From contig JAVSMU010000001.1 in the NCBI GenBank assembly GCA_032027045.1, positions 539,356-603,355 of the forward strand: a stretch of 64,000 nucleotides of DNA, read 5' to 3'. Under the pieces are notes generated by a model. The model did not search any database, was not told the DNA's origin, and saw nothing but the letters and a program-made list of their open reading frames with translations. This document shows, piece by piece, positions 53,300 to 62,412 of the stretch (positions are counted from its first letter, which is position 1; each line of letters opens with the position of its first letter). The stretch comes from Truepera sp. (GTDB lineage: Bacteria; Deinococcota; Deinococci; Deinococcales; Trueperaceae). A program made the position numbers and the translations under genes.

Positions 53300-54340
53300 A
53301 TGGACAGACCCGCACCCGCCGTCAAGCTCAACCGCGTTGGGCTCAGCAAGAACGACTACGTCGGTAGCCCCTCCACGCTATGCAAGGGCTGCGGCCACAA
53401 CTCGGTCGCTGCCCAGCTGGTTCAGATCGCCTACGAGCTCGACCTTCAGCCGCACGAGATCATCAAGCTCTCCGGCATCGGCTGTTCCAGCAAGTCACCC
53501 GCCTACTTCCTCGGGCAGTCCCACGGCTTCAACTCCTTGCACGGCCGCATGCCGTCGCTCGGGACGGGCGCCCTGCAGGCCAACCGGACGGTGAGGGCCA
53601 TCGGCATCAGCGGCGACGGCGACACGGGCTCCATCGGCCTCGGTCAGTTCAAGCACATGATCAGGCGCAACGTGCGCATGGTGTACATCGTGGAGAACAA
53701 CGGCGTGTACGGCCTGACGAAGGGCCAGTTCTCGGCCACCTCGGAAGAGGGCCACAAGCTGAAGTACGCGGGCACCAACCAGTTCCCGGCGCTCGACCTC
53801 TGCATGGAGGCCCTCGCCGCCGGCGCCGGCTTCGTGGCAAGGACGTTCGCCGGTGACGCCAAGCAGGTGCGCGAGGTCATCAAGGCGGGCCTCTCGTATC
53901 GCGGCACGGCGGTGATCGACATCATCAGCCCGTGCGTGGCGTTCAACGACGAACCCGACTCGCGCCACAGCTACGCCTACGGTCGTGAGAACGAACGCGC
54001 GCTGCAGGAGGTCGGCTTCATACCGGCCGAGGAAGAGATCCTCATCGACGACTACGACCCTGGCACGACCCAGGTGGTCGAACTGCACGACGGCTCGCGC
54101 ATGACCCTCCGCAAGCTCGAAGCCGACTTCGATACGTCCGACCGCGTGAAGGGCATGGCCCGTCTTCAGCAGGCCGACGCCCTGGGCGAGCTGCTCACGG
54201 GCATCGTCCACTACGACGACAGCCGTCCGTCGCTGGCCGAGGTGAGCGGCATGTCCGAGACCCCGCTGTCGGGCCTACCAGACGAGAAGCTGCGGCCCTC
54301 GGCCGCCGCCCTGGACTCTCTATTGGCCGGTTACGCCTGA
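53300..54340 (+). CDS. korB: 2-oxoacid:ferredoxin oxidoreductase, beta subunit
   Basis: 346 aa ThDP-binding subunit. STLCKGCGHN (C28, C31) with a later Cys in SGIGCSSK and one in ISPCVAF supplies the [4Fe-4S] ligands; ISGDGDTGSIGLGQFKH to YIVENNGVYGLTKGQ binds ThDP. Starts 5 nt after korA with GGGGAG upstream. The pair needs ferredoxin, which is not encoded here. Its TGA stop overlaps the likely CTG start of the next gene. Confidence 0.93.
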   Translation: MDRPAPAVKLNRVGLSKNDYVGSPSTLCKGCGHNSVAAQLVQIAYELDLQPHEIIKLSGIGCSSKSPAYFLGQSHGFNSLHGRMPSLGTGALQANRTVRAIGISGDGDTGSIGLGQFKHMIRRNVRMVYIVENNGVYGLTKGQFSATSEEGHKLKYAGTNQFPALDLCMEALAAGAGFVARTFAGDAKQVREVIKAGLSYRGTAVIDIISPCVAFNDEPDSRHSYAYGRENERALQEVGFIPAEEEILIDDYDPGTTQVVELHDGSRMTLRKLEADFDTSDRVKGMARLQQADALGELLTGIVHYDDSRPSLAEVSGMSETPLSGLPDEKLRPSAAALDSLLAGYA

Positions 54341-55602
54341 GCCAGGGCGCACCTGACGCCCGCCGCCCTGCCGGCGAGCGTGGCGGGCGGCTACGCGTCG
54401 TCTGGGTCAGCGAGACCTTCCTGCCGAAGGTCGACGGCGTCGTCACGCGCCTCACCGCCACGCTTACCGCGCTGGAGAAGTCGGGCCACGAGGTCCTGCT
54501 ACTGGCGCCCCCCGGCGCGCCCGAGCGTTACGGCGCCCACCGCGTGCTGGCGGCGCCCGGCATGCCGTTCCCCTGGTACCCCGAGCACCGGGCCGCGTTG
54601 CCCTCGGCGCGCCTGGCGCGGGCCGTGCGCGAGTTCGAGCCGGACCTGCTTCACGTCGTCAACCCCATCTTCTTCGGCGCCTGGGGGGCGCTACTGGCGC
54701 GGCGTGCGCGCCTGCCACTGGTCGCAAGCTTCCACACCGACCCGAAGGTGGTGCACCACTTGGGTCTCGGCCTCGTAAGGCGCCCGCTCGAGGTCCTCGA
54801 CCGCGAGGTTCACAACCTGGCCCACGTGAATCTGTGCACGAGCCCGCAGATGATCGAGCTGGCGCGCGGCCTCGGCATCAGGCGGGTGCGGCTGTGGCAG
54901 AAGGCGGTCGACACGGAGCGCTTCGACCCGCGGTTCCGGAGCGCAGCCATGCGCGTCCGGTTATCCGCAGGGCATCCGGAGGCGCCACTGGTCGTTTACG
55001 CGGGCCGCGTGTCGTTCGAGAAACGCGTGGACGTCCTGGCAGACGCCGCCATGGCGCTGGCGGCGGAGGGGGTGCGGTTCGCGGTCGTGGGCGAAGGCCC
55101 GGCGCTACCCAACCTCAAGGAGCGGCTGAAGGGAACCGCTACGGTGTTCACGGGATTCCTGCAAGGAGACGAGCTGTCGGAGGCGTACGCGAGCGGCGAC
55201 GTCTTCGCTTTCCCCTCCACCTCGGAGACGCTCGGTTTCGCGGCGCTGGAGGCCATGGCGGCGGGCGTGCCGGTGGTGGCGGCCGCCGCGGGCGGCCTGC
55301 CGCACATCGTCAGGGACGGCGAGAACGGGGTGCTGGTGGCGCCGGGCGACGCGCGCGCGCTGGCGGCGGGCATAAGGCGCCTGCTCGACGACGAGGACCG
55401 GCGTGAGCGGCTGGCGCGGGCAGGCCGCGCGGACGCCGAACGGTGGTCGTGGGACGCCGCGACCGCAGACCTGGTAATTCGTTACCGGCAGGCCATGCGG
55501 GTGGCGCGGCTCGCCCGGGGTGGGCAGCGCTCCGCCCCGCCGCAACCCGCCGCCTCGGTGGGAAGCCCGCGGGCGCCGGGGGTAGAACCAGAGAGGCGAT
55601 GA
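54337..55602 (+). CDS. glycosyltransferase family 4 (GT-B fold), probable CTG start
   Basis: About 421 aa. N-terminal Rossmann half opens RVVWVSETFLPKVDGVVTRLT, the family start for mannosyl- or glucosyltransferases of the PimB/MgtA kind; the C-terminal half has VVYAGRVSFEKRVDVL, GEGPALPNLK, a GFLQGDELSEAYAS helix and PSTSETLGFAALEAMAAG with the Glu-x7-Glu donor motif. The first GTG in frame (54544) would delete the N-terminal sheet, and no ATG, GTG or TTG lies between the needed residues and korB. A CTG at 54337 overlapping the korB stop (CTGA) is the best candidate. Product and acceptor unknown; a glycolipid is plausible. Confidence 0.8.
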   Translation: MSQGAPDARRPAGERGGRLRVVWVSETFLPKVDGVVTRLTATLTALEKSGHEVLLLAPPGAPERYGAHRVLAAPGMPFPWYPEHRAALPSARLARAVREFEPDLLHVVNPIFFGAWGALLARRARLPLVASFHTDPKVVHHLGLGLVRRPLEVLDREVHNLAHVNLCTSPQMIELARGLGIRRVRLWQKAVDTERFDPRFRSAAMRVRLSAGHPEAPLVVYAGRVSFEKRVDVLADAAMALAAEGVRFAVVGEGPALPNLKERLKGTATVFTGFLQGDELSEAYASGDVFAFPSTSETLGFAALEAMAAGVPVVAAAAGGLPHIVRDGENGVLVAPGDARALAAGIRRLLDDEDRRERLARAGRADAERWSWDAATADLVIRYRQAMRVARLARGGQRSAPPQPAASVGSPRAPGVEPERR

Positions 55603-55632
55603 GGCGATTCAGGCGAGGCTGGGCCGCGGCGA

Positions 55633-57351
55633 CTAGACGGCCTCGGCCTCCGGCGCCTTCTCGGCCAACATGAGCTTGAAGGCCTCCATCGACGTTGGGG
55701 TGGCCACGACCGTCAGCTTGTCGCCCGCGCTCAGTCGGCTCAAGCCGTCAGGAATTATGGCCACGGCATCGTGGAGGATGCTGACCACGAGCACGTCGGA
55801 AGGGATGGGCAACTGGCGGATCTCGAGGCCGACCACGACGCTGTCCTCCGGCACCTCCGTCATGTACACCATCTCGTTGCCGTCGGACATCGGCACGCCC
55901 TCACCGCGGCTGAGCCGCTCGACGAACTCGCGATCGAGGATCGTGGGGTCGAGCGTGACGACCCGCTTGCGCAACAGGTTGACGACGGTTTGCAGGTACT
56001 CACCCTGATGCACAGGCGAGTCACCCAGGTTCTCGACGGCCGACTCGTAAAGCGTGGGGTACTTCGCCCTGTGGCCCAGCCGTTCCTGCACCATGAAGCT
56101 GATGGCCACGGCCAACATGGTGGGCAGGATGAGCTGGTAACCACCGGTCATCTCGGCCACCATGATCAGCGTCGCGAGCGGCACGCGCGCCGCGCCGGCG
56201 AACACGGCCGCCATGCCGACCACGGCGAAGGCCTGGGGCGCCGGCGCGGACGTTGTCACTCCGTGAAGCGCGGCGGCCATGCCGCCCCCAAGCATGACGC
56301 CCACGTACAGACTGGGGCCGAAGATGCCACCGGAGCCACCGGAGCCGATGGTGAGCGCCATCGTCACGAGCTTGCCCAGCGCCAGGGCCAGCATCAACCA
56401 CAGCCCCAGGTTCCCGTCTATGGCGAGTTGCATCCAGCCGTAACCGGTGCCCAACAACTGCGGGAAGACCATGGCTATGAGGCCCATGGCCAGCCCGCCG
56501 ACCGCGGGTTTGAGGTGTTTGGGCATGCGCAACTTGCCGAAGGCATCGCGGATCCCGTAATAGACGCGGGGCATGAGCGCGCCGAGAAGTCCGGCCATGA
56601 TGCCGAGGAGCGCGTACCAGGGCAGCTCTCGCGCGCCGGTGAAGCCTATCGGTCCGACGAGCTTGAAGAGGGGCGCGAAGCCCGTGAAGCTGCCGCTGAT
56701 CGCGTAAGCCGTCGCCGCGCCGATGAACGTATACACCAGCACGGCGCTCTCGAACGCCAACCCCGAGTACAGCACCTCGACGGCGAGGATCGCCGTCCCG
56801 AGCGGGCTGCGGAAGATGGCGGAGAGGCCTGCGGCCATGCCGACGAGCATGAGGGTGCGGCGCTCGTCGTCCGGCAGTTTGAGCCAGGTGGCCGTGATCG
56901 AGCCGAACCCCGAGGCGATCTGTGCGGTGGGACCCTCGCGCCCGGCCGACCCCCCGGACCCGATCGTCAGCGCGCTGGCGATTATCTTGACGATGGGCAC
57001 CCGGGTACGCACGTAGCCGCCCAGCCTGTGGAACGAGCGAATGGCCGCGTCGGTGCCGTGCCCCTCGGCTTCAGGGGCGACGCTGAAGACGAGGATCCCG
57101 GCCAGCAGACCCCCTAGCGTGGTCGAGACGGGTATCAGCCAGTTGAGGAGCGGCAGGGCCGGCGACGCACCCAACTCCGAAGCCTCTTGCGTCGTGAGCA
57201 CCGGCATGTGCCCGATGCCGACGATAAGCAGGTCGCTGACGCGCTCCACCATCCACAAGAAGAAGTGACTGCCGGCCGCGCCGACGACCCCCACGATGAT
57301 GCTGAGGAACACGAGGCGTGATGTCTTGTCGAGCTTGAGGAGCCACCTCAT
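55633..57351 (-). CDS. ClC-family chloride channel or H+/Cl- antiporter with RCK-C domain
   Basis: 572 aa. The ClC selectivity motifs are present: GSGGSAGREGP (gating Glu near 139 in GREGP) and GSGGSGGIFGPSLY, with a late Tyr region before YPTLYES. The cytoplasmic tail has no CBS pair but ends in a TrkA-C/RCK-C domain (VVVGLEIRQLPIPSDVLVVSI, LSAGDKLTVVAT). The ATG at 57351 follows GGGAAGG by 5 nt; a TTG at 57375 is open in frame but less likely. Whether it is a channel or antiporter cannot be read directly. Confidence 0.91.
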   Translation of the reverse strand: MRWLLKLDKTSRLVFLSIIVGVVGAAGSHFFLWMVERVSDLLIVGIGHMPVLTTQEASELGASPALPLLNWLIPVSTTLGGLLAGILVFSVAPEAEGHGTDAAIRSFHRLGGYVRTRVPIVKIIASALTIGSGGSAGREGPTAQIASGFGSITATWLKLPDDERRTLMLVGMAAGLSAIFRSPLGTAILAVEVLYSGLAFESAVLVYTFIGAATAYAISGSFTGFAPLFKLVGPIGFTGARELPWYALLGIMAGLLGALMPRVYYGIRDAFGKLRMPKHLKPAVGGLAMGLIAMVFPQLLGTGYGWMQLAIDGNLGLWLMLALALGKLVTMALTIGSGGSGGIFGPSLYVGVMLGGGMAAALHGVTTSAPAPQAFAVVGMAAVFAGAARVPLATLIMVAEMTGGYQLILPTMLAVAISFMVQERLGHRAKYPTLYESAVENLGDSPVHQGEYLQTVVNLLRKRVVTLDPTILDREFVERLSRGEGVPMSDGNEMVYMTEVPEDSVVVGLEIRQLPIPSDVLVVSILHDAVAIIPDGLSRLSAGDKLTVVATPTSMEAFKLMLAEKAPEAEAV

Positions 57352-57561
57352 GTTTGCCTTCCCTGCACCGACCAAGCCTTCCTGGCCCCGGCCGAGCTGC
57401 CGTCCACGAACGTCTGGCGCCGCCGGTACGCCCGGTCAACCCCGGATTCTACGCCCGGTGCGCTCATCTGCGTGGGAGGTGGCCCCGGAAGCCGCGGGAG
57501 TTGGCGTCAGCGGTCTTGGCGGAGGGCCCTCCCGGACATGCCCGAAAGGGGTCCGCGGTGT

Positions 57562-57567
57562 TAGCAT
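57562..57567 (+). promoter_or_regulatory. -10 box TAGCAT before the MFS gene
   Basis: TANNNT hexamer 13 nt before the ATG at 57581, implying a leader of only a few bases. Confidence 0.4.
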
Positions 57568-57580
57568 CCGCGGCACCGCG

Positions 57581-58780
57581 ATGCTCCTCGCCATCTACCT
57601 CCCCGCGACGCTCCTGGCCATCTGCGACGGGTTGCTGATACCCACGCTGCCGGTATTCGTCGAGAGCCTGGGCGCGGGGCTGGCCGTCGTGGGCCTCGTG
57701 CTGGCGGCCGAGGGCCTGGGGACCCTGTTGTCCGACGTGCCGGCCGGTCACGTCGTCAACGGGATGCGGCCCCGTCCCGCCATGCTGCTGGGCATCGGCA
57801 TCGTGACGGTCGCCGCGCTCGCCAGCGCCCGGGCGCCTAGCCTCGCGTGGTTGTTCTTCTTCAGGCTGTTGTCGGGTGCGGGCCTGTCCGTGTGGAACGT
57901 CTCGCGCCACGCTTTCCTCGCCGGCGCCACCAGCAGCGCCAACCGCGGCCGGACGATGGGCGTGTTCGGCGGCGTCACCCGCTTGGGCGGCTTCTTGGGG
58001 CCGGCCATCGGCGGCCTGTTGGCCAGCGCGGTCGGCCTGCGGGCGCCCTTCTTGCTCTACGCCCTGGTTGGCGCCGGCACCATGGTGCTCCTCGCCTCCA
58101 TCTTGCCGCCGGACGCCATGCGGACCCCGGCCCACCGGACGGCGGACGGTTGGGGGGAGCGTAAAGCACGCCGCGCCGCCCTTGCCGCCTCGCGGGGCAA
58201 GCTCCTCAACGCGGGTGGCGCCCAGCTACTGGGTCAGGCCGTGCGCGCCGGCCGGCGAGTGCTCGTGCCGCTCTACGCCACGCAGGTCCTCGGACTCGAC
58301 GTCGGAGTCGCCGGCCTCATCGTGAGCGTCTCGAGCCTGGCCGACATGTCGCTCTTCTACCCCGCCGGCCTGATCATGGACCGGCTGGGCCGGAAGTTCG
58401 CGATCGTCCCCTCGTTCGTCGTGCAGGCGTTGGGGATGGCCCTCGTCCCGCTGTCGGGTGGGGCCTTCGGCTTGGGCGCCGCGGCGGTGCTCATGGGCGT
58501 CGGCAACGGGTTGAGCGCCGGCACCATGATGACGCTGGGCGCCGACCTGGCCCCCAGGGGGGCGGTGGCGGCCTTCCTGGGGCGTTGGCGGCTGGTAGGT
58601 GACGCCGGCTTCGTGGCCGGACCGCTGGTCGTCGGGTTGGTGGCCCAGCAGTTGGGGCTCGGCACTTCGGCGCTGGCGGTGGCGGCGATCGGCGCCGGGG
58701 CGGCCTCCTGGTTCGCCTTCGGTGTACCCGAGACCCTCAAGCGGCAACCAGCTGAGGCGGCAGTTACTCCCCCCAAGTGA
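57581..58780 (+). CDS. major facilitator superfamily transporter
   Basis: 399 aa, twelve hydrophobic segments. The loop after helix 2 carries DVPAGHVVNGMRPRPAML, a relaxed form of the MFS GxxxDRxGRR signature, and the equivalent later loop reads GLIMDRLGRKFAI, which is a good match. Drug- or metabolite-efflux members look like this; the substrate is unknown. The open frame runs upstream to 57296 but over non-membrane, low-complexity codons. The 3' end overlaps the converging dipeptidase gene by 17 bases. Confidence 0.86.
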   Translation: MLLAIYLPATLLAICDGLLIPTLPVFVESLGAGLAVVGLVLAAEGLGTLLSDVPAGHVVNGMRPRPAMLLGIGIVTVAALASARAPSLAWLFFFRLLSGAGLSVWNVSRHAFLAGATSSANRGRTMGVFGGVTRLGGFLGPAIGGLLASAVGLRAPFLLYALVGAGTMVLLASILPPDAMRTPAHRTADGWGERKARRAALAASRGKLLNAGGAQLLGQAVRAGRRVLVPLYATQVLGLDVGVAGLIVSVSSLADMSLFYPAGLIMDRLGRKFAIVPSFVVQALGMALVPLSGGAFGLGAAAVLMGVGNGLSAGTMMTLGADLAPRGAVAAFLGRWRLVGDAGFVAGPLVVGLVAQQLGLGTSALAVAAIGAGAASWFAFGVPETLKRQPAEAAVTPPK

Positions 58781-59807
58781 GCCTCAGGACCCGCAGCCAG
58801 TTCAGGTAGCCGATCTTGCGCAGGCTCTCGTCGTCGTAACCCGCCTGCGCGAGGGCGTTCATGAGGTTCGGGACGTGAGCCACGTCCTTCACCGCGTCGG
58901 GCATGGTGGCGCCGTCGAAGTCGGAGCCGAGCGCCACCCGGTCTATGCCTAGCGTGTCGACGAGGTGATCGACGTGACGCACCATCACGTCCAGCGGCAT
59001 GTCGGTCTCACGCTTCCCTTCCGGATGGAGGAAGCTCGTGTTGTAGTTGAGGCCCACCACGCCGTCCGATGCCTTCACGGCGGCCAACTGCTCGTCGGTG
59101 AGGTTACGGGGCGACGGGCAGACGGCGTGGGCGTTCGAGTGCGTAGCCACCAACGGCTTCTCCGAAAGCTCGGCCACGTCCCAGAAACCTCGTTCGGTCA
59201 TGTGCGAGAGGTCGAGCATGATGCCGAGCTCGTTGCAGCGCCTGACGAGGGCGCGGCCATGCGGCGTGAGCCCCGGCGCCACGTCGGGGCTGCTGGGGAA
59301 GAGGAACGGCACGCCGAAGCCGAACAGGTTGGGCCGGCTCCAGACCGGCCCCAGCGAGCGCAGGCCCGCGGCGTAGTAGGTGTCGAGCGCCAACAGGTCG
59401 GGGCCGATGGCCTCGGCACCCTCGAAGTGCATGATGCCCGCCATCACGCCGTCGTCGAAGGCGCGCTCGAGCTCCGCCGCGCTCTTGACCAGCCTGAAGC
59501 GGTCCTCGGGGTCGGCGTCCCAGGCCAGCAGTTGGGCAACGCACCTGTCGGCGTGGGCGCGGGCCACGGCGATGTCGACGGCGCCGGCGGGCGCCACGGG
59601 GAGGTCGCGGCCCTCGCTGATGTCCTTGTACTTTTCGGGCAGGGGCGCCGACGGCGTCCACACGGCGAAGAAGCCTCCGACCACGCCACCCTCACGGGCG
59701 CGGGCGTAGTCGAGGTGACCGTCCTCGTGGCGCGCGAAGAAGTCACGGGTCGGGTCTGCCAAGTGCATGAGCAGCGTGTCGTTGTGGCCGTCGAAGACTG
59801 GGATCAT
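58764..59807 (-). CDS. membrane-dipeptidase-like zinc peptidase (M19)
   Basis: 347 aa amidohydrolase-fold enzyme that splits dipeptides, often with a D- or dehydro-residue. Metal ligands: FDGHNDTL (HxD), Glu in MHFEGAEAIG, His in DLSHMTERGFWD and in ATHSNAHAVCPSPRNLTDEQL-type segment, and Asp in ALGSDFDG. No signal peptide, so cytoplasmic despite the family name. A TAACCT box lies 7 nt before the ATG. Overlaps the MFS gene tail to tail. Confidence 0.92.
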   Translation of the reverse strand: MIPVFDGHNDTLLMHLADPTRDFFARHEDGHLDYARAREGGVVGGFFAVWTPSAPLPEKYKDISEGRDLPVAPAGAVDIAVARAHADRCVAQLLAWDADPEDRFRLVKSAAELERAFDDGVMAGIMHFEGAEAIGPDLLALDTYYAAGLRSLGPVWSRPNLFGFGVPFLFPSSPDVAPGLTPHGRALVRRCNELGIMLDLSHMTERGFWDVAELSEKPLVATHSNAHAVCPSPRNLTDEQLAAVKASDGVVGLNYNTSFLHPEGKRETDMPLDVMVRHVDHLVDTLGIDRVALGSDFDGATMPDAVKDVAHVPNLMNALAQAGYDDESLRKIGYLNWLRVLRLTWGE

Positions 59808-59814
59808 GCCCCAG

Positions 59815-59820
59815 AGGTTA
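59815..59820 (-). promoter_or_regulatory. -10 box TAACCT before the M19 dipeptidase gene
   Basis: TANNNT hexamer on the minus strand, 7 nt before the ATG at 59807. Confidence 0.55.
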
Positions 59821-59902
59821 CCGCCAACGTGGCCGACCGGGCCGCACTCGATTAAGCTGGCCTGGCGACACGGTTTCCAAGTGCACGCGAGGAGAGTGTG
59901 GG

Positions 59903-60877
59903 TTGGCCGACGACAGTGGCGACAAGCGTAGGACGCGCAAGCGGCGTCAGGCCCGACGGTCCGACAAGGACGAGGCCGGTAGCGGTTTCGGCGTAACCGT
60001 CAGGGCCCGCGACCTACCCGTCAAGGCGGAGGTCAAGCGGGTGCGGCGCAAGCCGCGGGCCAAACGGCAGGCGGCCGAGTTGGTCAGCCCGGGCACGGAC
60101 GGCGCCCAGCACTTCACCGACCCGGACCTGCGGCGCCTTCACTCGCGCGGCTACTTCGACGAGTTCGTCGGCCTTATCAAGGGCGGCAAGGAAGCCACGG
60201 TGTTTCTCGTGAGGCGCGGTGAAACGCGCCTGGCGGCCAAGGTGTACGCCGACATCGAGGCGCGCTCGTTCCGCAACGACGCCCCTTACTGGGAGGCGCT
60301 GAAGTTCGAGGACGAACGCCTGGCGCGGGCCATCAAGCGCAAATCGCGCGCCGGCCGCAAGGCTCAGGTAGCCCTTTGGGTCATGCGCGAGTACGCGAAC
60401 CTGTGGCGGCTGCACGAGGCCGGCGTGCGCGTTCCCGTGCCGGCGCTGCCGCCGGAGCCCAGTGCCTGGGCGGCCGCCGGCAGCGTGGTGCTCATGGAGT
60501 TCGTGGGCATCGGCGACGAGCCGGCCGAGCGCCTCGCCGACGTCCGGCTGGCGGCCGAGGAAGCCCAGGCGGCGTACGAGCAGGCAGCCGACCTGGTGGT
60601 GAGGCTGGCGGCGTTGGGGGTGGTGCACGGCGACCTCTCCACCTACAACCTGCTGTGGCATTCGGGCGAGATCGTGCTCATCGACCTTCCACAGCTCATG
60701 GACGTGCGCGTCGGACATGCGGCCCGCGAGCTGCTGGATCGCGACCTGGCCTCCCTCACCTCGTCGTTCAGCGCGTTGGGCGCGACGGTCGACGAGGGGG
60801 CGCTGGCCGCCAGGGTCATGGCCGCGCTGCCGCCAGAACCCCCGAGGGAGGACCTGCTGGGCCCTCAGGGTTCCTGA
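59903..60877 (+). CDS. RIO-type atypical protein kinase
   Basis: 324 aa. Residues 1-60 are very basic and probably disordered (RRTRKRRQARR, RVRRKPRAKRQ), a likely RNA- or ribosome-contact region. The RIO domain follows: ATP loop GGKEATVFLV, Lys in LAAKVYADIEARSF, the RIO insert, catalytic HGDLSTYNLLW and metal-binding LIDLPQ. RIO1-like kinases mature the small ribosomal subunit in eukaryotes and archaea; the bacterial versions are poorly characterised. Start is TTG at 59903 with GAGGAGA about 8 nt upstream; no closer in-frame start exists. Confidence 0.88.
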   Translation: MADDSGDKRRTRKRRQARRSDKDEAGSGFGVTVRARDLPVKAEVKRVRRKPRAKRQAAELVSPGTDGAQHFTDPDLRRLHSRGYFDEFVGLIKGGKEATVFLVRRGETRLAAKVYADIEARSFRNDAPYWEALKFEDERLARAIKRKSRAGRKAQVALWVMREYANLWRLHEAGVRVPVPALPPEPSAWAAAGSVVLMEFVGIGDEPAERLADVRLAAEEAQAAYEQAADLVVRLAALGVVHGDLSTYNLLWHSGEIVLIDLPQLMDVRVGHAARELLDRDLASLTSSFSALGATVDEGALAARVMAALPPEPPREDLLGPQGS

Positions 60878-60925
60878 GCAGCACGGCACGGCGCTCCTTG
60901 GTTGCGCGTTCGGCGCACGGCAGTT

Positions 60926-60933
60926 GATAAAGT
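60926..60933 (+). promoter_or_regulatory. possible promoter of the M20 amidohydrolase gene
   Basis: GATAAAGT as a -10 region with TTGCGC at 60902-60907 at a -35-like distance (18 nt). It would give a leader of about 120 nt. Sole candidate in the 183-nt gap after the RIO kinase gene. Confidence 0.3.
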
Positions 60934-61060
60934 GGCCCCCAAGTCATTAGCAAGGCGGACGGCGGCGCGCTCGACGAGCGGGCCCCGGCGGCCGCTCCAG
61001 CTGGTCGCGCCGCATGGGCGCTAGCCGGCAGCCGTGGAGTCCGCCAGGCTGGGAGGCAAC

Positions 61061-62299
61061 ATGAGCCCGTTGGATCCGAAGCGAACCGTACGAGAACTGA
61101 AGGAGCTGCGCGCTCTGACGGGCGACGAGAACGGCGCCTGGCGAGTGGCCTGGACGGACACGTGGCTGAAGGCCCGCGAGTTCATGCGGGCCAAGACCGA
61201 CGCCCTCGGCCTGGAGACGCACATGGACGTCGCCGGCAACGTCTGGTCGACGTTGCCGGGCGAGTCGGACGTCGAGCTGCTGATAGGCGGGCACATGGAC
61301 AGCGTGCCGGGCGGCGGTTGGCTGGATGGCTGCCTCAACGTCCTCGCCGGCCTGGAGACCGTCAGACGCATCAGCGAGCAGTACGGCGGCAAGCCGCCCG
61401 TGACCGTGCGACTCGTCGACTGGGCGGACGAGGAGGGCGCGCGCTTCGGCCGCAGCCTGCTCGGGTCGAGCGCGGCGGGTGGAACGCTCGTGCCGGACGA
61501 GGAGCGCGACCGTAAGGACGCCGACGGCGTCCTGCTCGTCGACGCGCTCAAGCGCTGCGGGGTGGACCTGGACCGCATGAACGACGCCCACGCCGAGCTG
61601 AAGAAGGCGGGCGCCTACCTCGAACTGCACATCGAGCAGGGGCCGGTGCTGCTCGACCTCGACCTGCCCCTGGGCGTCGTGCTCGGCACCTTCGGGGTAG
61701 AGCGTCACGGCATCCACTTCCGCGGCCAGGCCGCGCACTCGGGTTCAACCCCCATGAACCGCCGCCGGGACGCCTTCCTGGCCGCCGGCAAGATGAGCCA
61801 GGAGATCTACGAGATCACCGACGACTTGGGCGGCGTCTGCACCATCGGCAGCTGCATCACGCGGCCCGGCATAGTGACCTCGGTCGTGGCCGAGTGCGAC
61901 ATCACGCTCGACCAGCGGCACCTCGACCGCGAGGCGCTCACGAACATGTACCGCCGCGCCGTGGAGGCCAGCGAGCGCTTCGCGGCCGAGGGGAACGTGG
62001 AGGTGTCGTGGAGCAACATCTGGGGCATCGACCCCATGCCCTTCCACCCCGACCTGATCGCGCTGGCCGACGAGGCCGTGCGCGAGGCGTCCGGCACCTC
62101 ACACCAGTTGCCCAGCGGTCCCTTGCACGACGCCGCAGAGGTGGCGCGCGCCGGCATCCCGACGGTCATGCTCTTCGTGCAGAGCCTCTACGGCATCTCG
62201 CACAACAAGATCGAGGACACGCGCGAAGAGCACATCGAGCAGTCGGTCGTGGCCCTCGACAGCCTGGCAAGCAAGACCATGGCCTGGCTGCAGCGCTGA
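61061..62299 (+). CDS. M20 amidohydrolase, N-carbamoyl-amino-acid hydrolase/allantoate type
   Basis: 412 aa. Di-metal site as in hydantoinase/carbamoylase enzymes: GGHMDSVPGGGWLDG (His, Asp, Asp), ADEEGARFG (Glu pair) and a late His in SGPLHDAAEVA with SHNKIED near the C-terminus; LHIEQGPVL is a family hallmark. Probably opens an N-carbamoyl or ureido amide in amino-acid or purine breakdown. The ATG at 61061 has GGGAGG 5 nt upstream; a GTG at 61034 is in frame but lacks a site. No hydantoinase or allantoinase gene is adjacent, so the substrate is open. Confidence 0.87.
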   Translation: MSPLDPKRTVRELKELRALTGDENGAWRVAWTDTWLKAREFMRAKTDALGLETHMDVAGNVWSTLPGESDVELLIGGHMDSVPGGGWLDGCLNVLAGLETVRRISEQYGGKPPVTVRLVDWADEEGARFGRSLLGSSAAGGTLVPDEERDRKDADGVLLVDALKRCGVDLDRMNDAHAELKKAGAYLELHIEQGPVLLDLDLPLGVVLGTFGVERHGIHFRGQAAHSGSTPMNRRRDAFLAAGKMSQEIYEITDDLGGVCTIGSCITRPGIVTSVVAECDITLDQRHLDREALTNMYRRAVEASERFAAEGNVEVSWSNIWGIDPMPFHPDLIALADEAVREASGTSHQLPSGPLHDAAEVARAGIPTVMLFVQSLYGISHNKIEDTREEHIEQSVVALDSLASKTMAWLQR

Positions 62300-62412
62300 G
62301 GTGAGGGCCGGCCGCGCCGCTGATCGCCCGTGGCGCGGCAGCGCCGCAGAGGCGCGGCACCGGCCCGGCGGCGTGACACCGCCCCAGCGGCGCGGCACCG
62401 CCGCTCCGGCGG
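62300..62412. repeat. GC-rich inverted and direct repeats between converging genes
   Basis: About 113 bases between the converging amidohydrolase and FAD-oxidase genes. GGCGCGGCACCG occurs twice and its complement-like GCGGTG/CACCGC pieces allow several strong hairpins. Probably a bidirectional transcription end; no gene. Confidence 0.4.
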
